The notes beneath the pieces were generated by a model. That model did no database searches. It was not told the DNA's origin and saw only the letters and a program-made list of their open reading frames with translations. From positions 806,001-870,000 of the forward strand of contig JAJKFH010003599.1 in NCBI GenBank assembly GCA_023333565.1: 64,000 nt of DNA, read 5' to 3'. Positions 22,774 to 34,477 of the stretch are shown in pieces (position 1 is the first letter of the stretch; every line of letters starts with the position of its first letter). Made by a program: the position numbers and the translations under genes. Source of the DNA: Puffinus mauretanicus (taxonomy: Eukaryota > Chordata > Aves > Procellariiformes > Procellariidae).

Positions 22774-25700
22774 GTAAGTGATAATGTGATGAGATCAAAC
22801 AGACTGTACAGGAGCCTTTTTTTTTTTTTTGAGACCCCAAAGACTAATGGTTTTATATGGCAGAGAAGGGGCTCTTCTCTGGGGAGATTTTATTACTCAT
22901 GCAGGTTGCTAACACACCTGAACAGAACTGGGAAAGTGGTTTGGTGGGCAGTGGCAGTAATGAGGTCTGGTTCCCGGTGGCTTGGAGTCCCATGGTAGGA
23001 TTCTTTATAGCACAGTTAATAAAGATTTGAGGGCAGACAGAAACTTTTCTCATGTTGGGACACTCAGCACTTCTCTATCCTCTGTAAATTCCCTGGGGCT
23101 TAGTATGAATTGAGGTCACACTGTAATATACTCAGTGCAGGCAATGGATGGCCTTTCGTCTCTCCCTAGCTACCTGTTTCCAGTAATTTTGTAGAAAATT
23201 TGATATCCAGAATGTTGAGACCTACTTCAAAGACCTTTACTCTCTGTCCAATGATGCTGAAATTGTCCTAAAACTTATTTAGTTGGATGAGAGAGACAGA
23301 TAAAAGTACATACTCACACGCAGAAACTGAGCTTAATCAAAGTAGGCTAAAAGCAAACACCAGTCTTGGCTTTTTCTTGTCAATGTGTACTTAGAATTTT
23401 GTGATCTCTTAGATTATGAAACACATAAATTAGAGTTGTTCTGTTTTGAAAAGTGATCCTATAAACAGCTTCATGGAATATCTGTTTGCTATGGTAATCA
23501 GTGGAATACAAAAATGTGATAATATTAAAGCCTTCAGCAGTAATAAAGATTACGCAGCCTGAATAAGTAAGTCCTACAGGAAAACCTCAGAAAGTCAAGG
23601 TTGCACTTGCACTGATACAAGATCAAACAATTAACTGTTCTTACTGTTGCCCATGTTGTGCATGGCTTGACACAGTTACATTCACAGTCAAATAAAAATT
23701 AGACTAAATTCTAAATAGTCATCCAGTACTTGTATTTCCCCTCCTTTTAAATTCTTTCCTTGATTTAACGGATAGGAATATTTTTTTTCTCCTGCTGCTC
23801 CACCCCCAGTCATTTAAAATACTTTCTGATGTTTTACAGATTGCAGGTAGTTTGCACACCACAGGCTGAGATCCTCCAGTTTAGAGGTCAGTCTATTGAC
23901 CCAAGCCTGTATTTGTTCTTTAGCATTGACAGGAATAATGGTGAAAACTCACTTTGTCAAAGATGGCTTCAATACTTGGTGGAACCAGATCAGTGCTATA
24001 AGAGGGTTACCTAATATATTAAGAACATAATTGAAAATCAGAAGGAAAGAGGCCAATGTAGTTAACGCTTCTACTATATTAGTGTTAAGATCATTCTTAA
24101 TAGGCATATACATACAAACATTAAATAAACCATCATTTCTAAAGTATTGCTTTTTGGCAATTACAAAAGAAAGCAATATGTAGTAATCTTAAATGAGCTG
24201 ATACTCCAAATCACTCCTATAAAGATATTGCACTAAGAAAGCTATTTTCAGATGTCATCATATCCATAGACATTCTCAGATTAAAATCTAAGCAAGTTTT
24301 AAGAAATAAAAGTTGACTGTATTTTTTACTCAAGACTATTTGAAGTTTCATCTTTCTGTTTAAAAAAAAAAAAACCCCGAACAAAAACAAAAAAAACACC
24401 AACAAAAAAACCCCAAACAAAAACAACCAACCAAAACCAATGCTACTCTTACCCCTGCATTTTTTTTTTCTTTTTAATTCTAGCTATTATCAGGAATCAC
24501 AAATTGGAAACAAATCTTACTTTCAGGTTAAATCCAGCACAGAGCAGAAAATATGTGTAACTTATTTTGGATGTCTTCTGATAAATGACTAGCCTAAAGA
24601 GACTTTGGGTGTCTTAGGCAATCGGGTACAATCCTGATGACCTATTTTGAGAAGATTGGTAGAAGAGAAGAAAGTTTGCCTAATCTTTTGTTCAGTGTGG
24701 CTCAGTCATGGGCTCCTGTGGCAGTTTGGATTGAACCCTGGATGCTTTGGCTATTAACACTTCAAAAATAAAAAGAATTTTAAGAGTATACAAACTACAA
24801 AGTAGACAATTATCTGAAGTCCATTTTAAGAGCCACAAAACTGTACCTGTCCTTGGTGCAGATCTAAAGGGAAAGGATATTCTTGTGAAATGGGATCCAG
24901 TCAAAGCAGCTGAGACAAGCCTCATTTTGCAGTCAAACAAAATCCTTATACCTTTTTGTACCTGTCTCTTTCACTGTGCTCTATCATAGTTGTGCTTGCA
25001 AAATCTTATCTAAAAAGTATGTCCTGCCTTTCAGGGAATAGGATGTGTAGTACCAGTGGGGATTAGTTAATGCTCCCTGCTAATCTAACTGTTCCTGTTA
25101 ACACGGAGTAAGATAAGAGGCTTTCTGAAAGGACAATTGTTGTTCCTTCGTGTCAGCAAGCTGTCTTAGTTTCATTCTGGGGATGACAAACCCCAAACAA
25201 CTTGACAGACGCTTTTCCAGAGCTTCCTCTGATCATATTAGTTATTTCTGCTGCTACAGATTCAGACATGATAAAGAAAAGCAGGACTTGTACTGGAAAT
25301 ATTCATGCCACATTAAGGGGAGAATTTCTATAATGTGGGGTAAAATAAAGCATTTGGAAACCAAGTGCTTTCTCACACCTTTTTAGTTTCATCTGGATGC
25401 TCCATAGGTCCCTCCTAAAGGGGAATAGGAATTGGAGTAAGATTATTGTGAGCCACAGAAGCACAAGGTGGGAGTTCTCCTTTAATCCCCTTCTGTATTT
25501 GTCTACCAGTATCTTGCTGACCACAGTTCTCTGCATGCAACTCTCCATTTCTCTAGAGACTATAAATATGCTCATGTATTTGTTGCTCAGGTACAGCTGT
25601 CTGTAGGTAGAGTATCTTGTTCTGAAGAGAGTTTTTGTCTGCTGTCAGATCAAATGATGTTGATGGCTCTGATCAGGAAGCCCTCTGGGAGACAAATGAA

Positions 25701-26590
25701 ATTTTCTTCCGAGAAGACTGTATTGTAGTCAAGAGCGTAAAGTGCTTCTACACAGTGGTATCCAAGATAGCGCAGGCTTTTTCTTAAACTATAAAAAGAA
25801 TAACTCTGTAGAAAGATTGGAGGATGTTGACTTTCTAATAGTCATCACTGTGCATTGTAATTGGAGATGTGGAAATCCACCAGTCTGGGCTTTCTTCCTT
25901 CCACTCCCCACAGCACGTTCTTGCTTTGAGGTAACAGCTTTTTGTGAATGCTTGGACAAAAACCAGGTGTCACATTTGCATAGATTCAAACAAAATTTTA
26001 CAAAATTTCACTTGCAGAGTCCACTTCTCTCTTCTGATAAGCCAGTGGCTATTTGGGAGAAGGATATGGTGTGTACTCTGATATTTAAACTGAAGATACA
26101 GGATTTACGTATGAAGTCTGTTTGTTGGGGTCGTGGGAGCAAAACAGGTAATACAAATAGGAGTCAAAGGTTGCAGTAGTTCAATGCTATGGAAATTAAT
26201 TCAACATTCATCATTATCCACAGAGCATCTCCAGAGGTTTCTACAATAATGTCACAGCAAATCTATTCAGCTCTTAAGAAAAAAGAAACTATGCTCACAG
26301 CTGAGCTAATTTATATTAATACTGAGCATAACAGAAGTTATTTCATAAGATCTTTAGGCATTACGTCTGCAATTAGTTAGAGAGTATATACTTTATCACC
26401 TTATCTCATTTACTAAGGGTTGGGTTCTCATCTGCCTGCAAATGTTGCAGGCTTACAAAGCTTAAAGGTCTATTTTCAAAATAGCACATCTTGCTAAACT
26501 GTGCCCCTAAAAAAGATTAATTATTTTAAGGTTTTTACCATACAAACCAAGAAAACTTCAATACTGATAGGTTGGGGATTTTTGCTGCTT
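22774..26590. other. Unique AT-rich sequence
   Basis: No gene is recognised. T14 is at 22817-22830. An A/C-rich simple stretch with long A runs and cccc blocks is at 24362-24440. A candidate acceptor at about 23840 leads into an open stretch ending at 24014, but it would shift phase relative to the exon-like segments upstream. Frames at 24747-24989, 25303-25575 and 25742-26179 have no domains. Confidence 0.45.
24362..24440. repeat. A/C-rich low-complexity tract
   Basis: About 80 bases consist almost wholly of A and C, with A12-13, aaccccaaac and caaccaaccaaaacc blocks. A T/G-rich tract of complementary composition occurs at 34391-34477. Both look like degenerated simple repeats rather than element tails. 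Confidence 0.8.
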
Positions 26591-26610
26591 AAATTTACAT
26601 ATGTAAATTT
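26591..26610. other. Perfect 20-bp palindrome
   Basis: The half-site aaatttacat is followed immediately by its reverse complement atgtaaattt, with no spacer. The flanking bases break the symmetry. It contains the NdeI-type core catatg and a TTACATATGTAA centre. It could be a dimeric transcription-factor site or chance in AT-rich DNA. Confidence 0.9.
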
Positions 26611-26918
26611 CCCTAGGTAACAAAAATCTATTCAAGTTTTAAATTCTCAGTGCTAATGCTAACAATAGATATATTCACTACGTGTGATTACACTGGATAG
26701 GCTTAACATCTAAAAAAACCTCTTGGGTTTAATTATGTGGTTTCATAAATACAAATTACTGGTGATAGAATTTGTCAATGAATTGTACAGTAGAAATAGC
26801 TTCAGTATCAGCATCAGGACTGCATTGCATTCCTTGCTCTTGTACACTCCACATGCCACTATGCTGCAACTCAGAACCTTAAGTACTTTTTTCCTTAAAT
26901 ATCAGAGAACATCGAAAC

Positions 26919-27080
26919 ATGTAAGAACATAAGAATGGCTGTCCTGTGTCTAACTGATTAGCCATTTAGCCTAACACCTTGTCTTCAACCAAGACAATGT
27001 AAAATGCTCTTTCTGATGTCTGTTTCAAAAATGAGAAGTGATCCAAATGAATCCCTCTTAAGTCTCCTTGCAACAATTTT
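26919..27080 (-). mobile_element. Ancient CR1/L3-like LINE 3' end, fragment
   Basis: From 26919 the sequence gtaagaacataagaatggc, followed by the tggtccatctagcc-like block in diverged form, is the reverse complement of the 3' end of an old reptile-type CR1/L3-clade LINE that is abundant in turtles and crocodiles. Homology fades after about 27080. There is no coding sequence left. I assign it from memory of the family's 3' end; a repeat-library search would fix the subfamily and boundary. Confidence 0.65.
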
Positions 27081-28354
27081 GTAAAGCGGGAAACCTGCAA
27101 AACCCTGATCAACATTCTGCATAAACATGATAGTAAGGTACCTCAAGCTCTGAGGATGGAGCTGATAAATTGCCCGAGAAGAACTACAAGGTAAGGCTTG
27201 TTGGATACAGGTCATAATTTGGAGGAATACTGCTATAGTAATAGGCTTGTATCACTAATATTCTTATCAACAGAAGGATATGGAAGGAGATCAGAGAGTC
27301 AAGAGGGCTTGTTTCTTATACAAAGGATAGTTTCTAGAAGCATACTTGCAGCTCCTTAACATGAACCCAGATTTTTAATCTAGCAAGAAGAGTGTAGCTG
27401 CCAGCAATGTGGGGTGCGTTGTGGCTGCAGATCCCTGAGTATGTATTTGTGCAGTTAGCCAGGGCTGTGCCTCTGTGACTCCCCTCTAGCTGGTGTCCTA
27501 CCTACCTTGTTTGACATTGACCACGGGGTGCCTGCATGAGTTCTAGTTGTACCTTATGTCACAATCCTGCAGTGTAAAAGGACTTTAGGAACTATACATT
27601 GTTTGTCTTTAAGGTGCCTTTGCACAAATAGAACAATGAAAAAATGTGTTTAGCTGCATTTATTGAAACTGTTCAAATGTTAGGGAAACAAGGAAATGCA
27701 GTTTCCTAACATTCTTAAACATCAAATTTTGGAATATTCATCCAAACACCCATGAAATGAGATGCTAGATTTCATTTCACCCTCCAAGAAATGACACAGC
27801 AGAGTAGTCTGTAGAAAGTGGGCCACACAGTAATGAAGTTCTGTGCCAGGAGGATTATATAGAAAATGAACACTGCAATAGTAAATACTAGGGGAATTTT
27901 TTTTTTCTATTTTTCTTAATAAAATTAGTTATTGACCTCTGACTAGATGCTTTACAAGTTATAGTAACAACAAATAGTTTGCAGTTTGAAGTGGGTGGCT
28001 ATCAATTTTATTTAGTTGCCTTAGAAAGAACATCTGGTGAAGACACATTTACAGGCAGATAATGATGTTAGTATCAAACCTTATCGGAAGTGATTGCATT
28101 CCAGCAATTACATTAGATTTCCCTGAAGCAGGATAATTGAACTACTATGCAGTGTTTTGCCAAGATTCATTCTCTTTTGTAAAACTATTTGTGTCAGCTC
28201 TGTAGCCTTTCAGATGATTCTGAAAGATTTAGGAATCTCCAAAGATATCAGTTTGTGTGTATTTGCAGCTTAACCCAGATAGATATGGTCATGATACTTA
28301 GAAATTCCTTATAATAATGCTGCTGTTATACACATTTGAATTGTTTGACTGTTT
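27081..28354. other. Unique AT-rich sequence
   Basis: I see no gene, RNA or recognisable repeat in this stretch. It ends at the G-rich tract. Confidence 0.45.
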
Positions 28355-28382
28355 GGGGGGGGGTGGGGTGGGGTTGGGTGGG
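28355..28382 (+). other. G-quadruplex motif (G-rich tract)
   Basis: G9, G4, G4, G3 and G3 runs are separated by single or double T loops, followed by a T-rich tract to about 28412. Short loops and five G-runs predict a very stable quadruplex. It lies in AT-rich surroundings with no CpG island, so it is not promoter-like by context. Confidence 0.85.
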
Positions 28383-31300
28383 TGTTGTTTTATTTTCTTT
28401 ACTTTTTTTTTAACTTGGATTGTTGTAGGCACAGAGTCACATGTGTATCACACTCTTCTGAAGTGTTTGAGTCTTTTTGTATAGAGAACCTGGATATTTA
28501 GTTCAGCATTATGCTTTCCAGGTACTGAAGTCCCATTGTGGATGGAGTCTTTGGTTTTCCAGCTGCCTCTGTAAAGTTTTTGTATCTGTCAAGAAGAATA
28601 GTATCACTTCTCTATCCTAGACTCCCCTGCCAAGTAAAGAGTAAAACTGATACCAGTAAGGATAAAAATGTTGTCAGATTTTTAAATGTCTCAATGAGGA
28701 CTACAAAAGTAAGAATCTTTGTAGAAACCAGGGCTGCTTATCCCCAGGGAGTCTGAGCATTCTCAGACTCCATGTGCATTTCTTGAATATCCATATGTTG
28801 TATCACATGTAGCTCATAAGCCCTTCAAGCATACCTCCTATACTGGGGTTGACAGCAGTGCTCTGCTGATACAGGGATGATCTGGGTGTTTGAACTGCTC
28901 TGTGTATTAGGAAGTGAGCCGGGGGGCTGCTGAGGCTGAGGTTAGAAGTGCAGTGACGTGTTGAGCTCAACTCCATCCTGCAACGGAGACAGGGGACCTC
29001 TAGGAGACCATCGTCTCCTCATTGTGACCCACTCACTCCTCAATCACTATCATCTTCAGCTTATTTTGATATAAGCTGAGTGTCTGATATTTCTCAGCAA
29101 AATGAACATTTTGGTTTGCTGTTTGTGGGATCAGGAAATTGGGGTACCTGAGCTGTATATTTTAACACCTAGTCTTCTGATCCAGCTCATCCGAGACAGT
29201 AATTTGTGCTTCAGTCTTCTGTTTTATACTCCAAAATATTAAATGAAATGTACTACATCTAGAAGTCAGTTTTTGCATTTGAGGTCTCTAAAGAAGAATT
29301 TATATATTTTGTCAAAAGAAATGTGCTTGGTAGCATTGCCCTTTGCAGCGACACTGTGCCCTAATAGTTTCTTCTGGTCAGTGACAGCAAACATACCATG
29401 GCTGGGACAGCCTCTGTTGCATGATACATGCCGTCATCAAGCAAGCAGTCACCTAAGAGCACCCTTGCAGTTTTTGAACCCAGCCACAAGCAGAGTCTCT
29501 GAGTGCAACAAAAAAAGTATATTGAATTCACTTCACTAAGTTAACCTTAAGAAGAATATTAGAAGAGTTAAGAGTGAAATAGTGCATGCAAAGGTGAAGA
29601 GTTCAGAGAACAATCCCTACTTGAGAAACGGCTTCTAAATAGCAGGCAGAGAACGAAGCACATAAATTACCTATGTGCCAAACTACCTGAAAATAATTTG
29701 GATACTCACTGAAGCAAAGTATTGTATCCAATGGTTCACTGCTAGGGCAGATCCATCTGCTTTCATTTCGCTTTATTTCTATCCCCTGTAAGAAAATCAA
29801 CATACTTTTGCTACCCTACTCTACAGTCCATAAAACCAGAACTATCAAAATTCCTTCTGTCTAGAATGGAGGTCTGAACACTTACTGTTTTTATTAAAAA
29901 CTGCTTTATTTTTATGTGATTACTTCATCTGAAGGAAGGCAGGAATGAGTAGCTCAGACTTAGGTTACAAGATCAGAACCATTGACTTAACCTTGTGGTT
30001 TCAGTTTGCTATCAGATGCCAAACTGCAAAGCTGCCATATAGTACATATTTAACTTAACTGTAAGAGTTTATGGGATGTCTGCTGTTAGAGCTGAAACAC
30101 TGTGAGAGAGTTGTGAGAATTTTCACCCTACCTGGGGCCTTAGTCTAAACACGGATTTGAAAACTGCTGTCCCTGTACAGCAAATACATATTTGACTTTT
30201 TAAACAGTGATATGCAGACACGAAACACAAATGGGAAAAGTTACAGGTTTGGATGTGGGGACAAGGGTATCAGCAGGTGAGAAAAACAAAAAAGGACAGA
30301 ACAGGCCAGGATGTATAGAGAAAATCACTGGTTCATTATACTTTTTTCTTAGATTCTGTTACAATATTGATTCAATCTAAATACATGATAAGATCAGCAT
30401 CCTGTTTACTTTTGGTAATTGCTGATCACATTGGCCTCTTTGCAAGAACAAGATGCTATATAATGGCTTTATGGGCATAATTTTGGGAATAGAGCTAAGC
30501 TGGATTAACAAGAAGCTTCTTTAAAATTTTACAGTAAAACCAGAAATCATGAAAAATCATGCCAGAATAGCTAAAATCCCTGAGCTCTCACTGCAGGGTT
30601 CATGTCCCTGTTCTTCCTGATTCAGAACAGGAATTTATGGGTGGGTGTCTCATATACAAGCTGAGAATTTCAAGTGCCGGTGTTGGTTCATTCTCTTTCT
30701 ATTGCTGTGTATTCCACATATTCTTGTAAAGTTTGTCATCAGCTGTCTTTGGCATAGTTTGTGAGCCATAAAGATATTTTAAAATAACCTAAGTAATTGA
30801 AGATTGTTTAAAAAACATTACACTATGTTCTCTGTATTAAACAAATTAGAAAGTTTTACACAGAAGTAGAAATGCCACATGGCTAAATTCTGTTCCTCTG
30901 GAAGGCAATAGGAATTGTACCTCTGCTTTCAGTAGGAACAGGGAGAAAATGTCTTGCAGTGAGTTTCTTAGACATATGTAGATAGGGGCTGTGTGTTGGC
31001 AGACTGTTAAAGCCAGCCTTCATGATTTATCAAAGGCAATTTTATTCATGGGATTTAGGCTTCAACAGCTGCAATAGGCACAGCACATGAATCTGAAAAT
31101 CCCTATCTGCATTGTTTGATGCCTAGATGCCTTTGAAAATCTAGCCTCACAAGCCAAAGTGGAAAAAAATCCTGACTACAAGCAGAACAAAACCCTATTT
31201 TGATATGACCCACACAACCTTTTCAATGTGATAGTGTCACAGTGGTAAATTTCAATATTTCGGTATTTCCTTGGTTAGGGCTGAGGCACAAACACCTTAA

Positions 31301-34300
31301 ATCCAGACTAAGTCCAGGAACCTCTTCTTTTTTTTTTTTAATTTCATGAAGCTTCTGTTTTAGTCAACAGTGAATTGTAAAATTCTGTGCTTAAAAGTAT
31401 TGTTTTTCTGAAGTAAATACTGTCAAGCTGAGGTCTGTGTAATTATTTGAGGGTTGGAAATTCCAGATTTGGAAGAAAGGGGGTAGTGCTTATTGGGCAG
31501 GTAGCTTTTTATATAGTTGACAGCTGTCTGAATGACTGAGACACTGATAATGTTACAGGTGATCTCTGCTGGGATGGCTTACTGAGCATCACATAGCCAA
31601 GATGACTGGAATCTCATCGTAAATGTAATTTCTCACAGCTATTGCTGTGCCGTATGTGGTAGTGGAGTAGAGAACATTTCGCTTGCCTCTAATTCAGTGA
31701 GAGTCACAATGGATAAATTGGAGATCAAAAAGGCCTTTTGGGAGAGCTCTTGCTGAAAAGGGTTATATAAATGTAAAGTATTATTATTGTTATTTACGAG
31801 CAGATTGAGTCAAATGTCATGTTGGATGCATTTCATCAATCTGAGATTAGACTTGGGCCTGTAGCTCAGCAACAGCTCAGTAATACAAACTGATAGGGGG
31901 ATGTTTTACCAGGCTAAACAGAAACTCAAATAAAATAGCAAGCACTTCTTTCCGCTAGCCCTCCCATTCAGTGATATTTTGGAGATTTGGCATTTGGAAC
32001 GGCAGATGGGGTGGCACAGAGCTTTTCCAACAGGGCAAGAAATGACATGCAGTCTCCAGCCCATTGCAGAAGTGTTTCATTTAGATCACATAAAGATTTT
32101 TGCTGCGTGATAGAACTGTGGAAACAGATACCAATATTTTAGTAAATCCATGAATTACAGCTGTATAGAAATGTTAGGAACACTGACAAACTCATTGCCA
32201 ACATGTGTAGCATATTCTGTCCTTGGGGAAACCTTTAATATTCAGTGAGCTCTTATCTCCTGGGAAAAGGGAGATGTTCACTCACCCCCACCTCCTTCTC
32301 CCTGCTCACTATGTGTGTGTGCGTGCGTGTATAAACATCATAGGAAAAAAATATGAAATTAAGCTTTCTCCCACTAAGATGAGGGAGACGTGCCTCTAGC
32401 CCACAGAAATATATATTTAAAAATACTCAATTTCTGAAATCAAAACAGATACCTTTCCCTTTTTGCATTTTCTTTTCATTGGCTTTAGTTAAGTTCACCC
32501 TAAGAAGCTTGTGAGGCCAGTTAACCTTACCTGAAAGAAAAAGATTATACACTATGGGGTGGTTCCTGCTAGCTTGGCCATCATTTATAAAGCCAGGTTT
32601 TAATATCCTTTAAGCTTTTCTGTTTGCAGACACATTTTATTTAAACTGCATTTATATAAACTGCTCAGCAGATTAGAGAAGCAGCTCTATAGCCTTAATT
32701 TCAGTGTCACTTTCCAGCTGTTTTGGTCAGGCTTCATGCCTAGATTTAATGTATTTGTGCACTAAAATGAAAATACATCTCAATGATAAATCCTCGCCAA
32801 AGCAGAAGGAAATAGCAGTAAATAACATCTGTTGAAATCAAATGAAAATAAAAACAAAAGCCCACAAGAAAACCAGATACAGTAGGGAGCTTGAAAGCAA
32901 ACTGAATATAGAGTTCAGGCTTAAAAAGAGTGATCCAAATCCTTAAAATTATCCATAGATAGGGGATGGGGAATTTGTGACCTACCACTTGTACAGATTT
33001 GTCACTTCCAGATGTACAGGAGATCAGTTATTAAAAGACATGTTGCACTTTTGGGACTGATCCAAGGCTCCTTGAATTCATCCAAGGGACTGTAGGTTCA
33101 TTACAGATATTCGTGACAGTCACTGATTATCCCAGAAATAAATTCATGCAATGATATGCTCTTGAAATTGAAACAACAGGGAAAGGCAAAGAGATCTCCC
33201 TTTCAGCCATCTATTAAAAGAGTAAATCCAGGTATCCCAGCTGTTACATTTTGGTCATCTTTACATGCCCAGAGCTAAGCATCTAAATATCTGCTTTCTT
33301 TTTTTTATTTATTTTGTTTCCCCAGAGGCTCTGATACCCTTCCACCCAAGATTAAAGACAAGCACAATCTAAAATCAGCTATAAAATCAGATGTAAATCT
33401 TTTTATGCAGCTAGCCGTTGTCATCTGCATTTGAAAAATCTTGGTTTAGTTCACTGTGTTAAAGCCACAAGATCTGTATAGGCTTGAATCTATGTTCCTA
33501 TTCACCTAGTACTTCCATTTTTGCAGGGCTAAATGCTAGACAGTTGACCGTGTCAGTCCCACAGTGCTCGGTGGATTGTAGCATACTTGTGATGTAACAA
33601 AAATTGACAAGGAAGAACTTGACCCTGCATCCTCGCAAGACACATTTTGCTTTTTCTCTCTTATACATCAAACAACGTAGATGAGAGCCAGAGGAATACC
33701 ATAACTTCCATAAGTATCCACTTGCATTTAAATAGAATTTTACTCTGGCTTTACCTTCAAGTTATGAATATATGATTTATCACATTTTACCCAGGCAAGT
33801 GAGAGAAACACTTTAAGCCTGCCCTTTCCTGGTATACCATGGACATCTAACAGTACTTCCACACTTAAGATAGCATAAAAGTGACTTCCTTCAAGTATAC
33901 AGGACAAGAATATTTCATAGCTCTTGTTTCATTGCGATTTATATGAAGAAGTGGAAGGAAATGGCATCCTCACAGTTGAATTTGATGGACAGATGCCGTG
34001 GCATGTTCTGCGGGATTGCCTCAACTTGCAATATGGGTTTTGCTTGTGGAAACTTAAATGTAGTGTAGTTTGTGGATGGAGGAACAATGAGAAGTAATAA
34101 CTAAGTCAGACAAGGATCTAACTCTTCCCAGCTCAGAAGAAGAATATGTGATTCACACAACTTTGGGAAATTACAGAAATGTGAAACAAGGTGTAGATAT
34201 TAGAAAGTCTGATATATATGTTACTTAAAACCTATAGAGTATCCGCTTCAAAGAAGATATTTACTTAAGCAGATATGGCTTAAAGCATAACAAAGGTAGT

Positions 34301-34390
34301 ATATGGTGACTTTGAACAAATTGCAGAAATGTAGGGAACTGTAGTTTCAATTAAACATGGAAGAATGTATTCCCTAAAAGAAGTGATTTT
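28383..34390. other. Long unique AT-rich region, no gene seen
   Basis: About 6 kb with almost no open frames over 60 codons (28538-28756, 29243-29539, 29603-29803, 32746-32988; none with domains). A (TG)n/(CG)-interrupted microsatellite is at 32312-32331. Parts such as 31740-31880 and 32560-32760 are complex, low-CpG sequence with many short homeodomain-like AT motifs, the texture often seen in conserved noncoding elements. Alignment would be needed to say more. Confidence 0.4.
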
Positions 34391-34477
34391 CTGTGGGGTT
34401 TTATGGTTGGTTGGGTTTTTGGGGAGGTTTTTTTGTTGACTTTTTTTTTGTTTTTTTTTGTTTTGTTTTGTTTTTTA
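34391..34477. repeat. T/G-rich low-complexity tract
   Basis: ggttttatggttggttggg-like sequence passes into T9, T9 and (GTTTT)n runs. It is not telomeric (no ttaggg). It has similar composition, on the other strand, to the A/C-rich tract at 24.36 kb. Confidence 0.8.

Noticed and set aside
24362..34477. A/C-rich and T/G-rich tracts as telomere-like or element tails
   Set aside because: No ttaggg repeats, no target duplications and no adjacent element body. They are simple low-complexity sequence.
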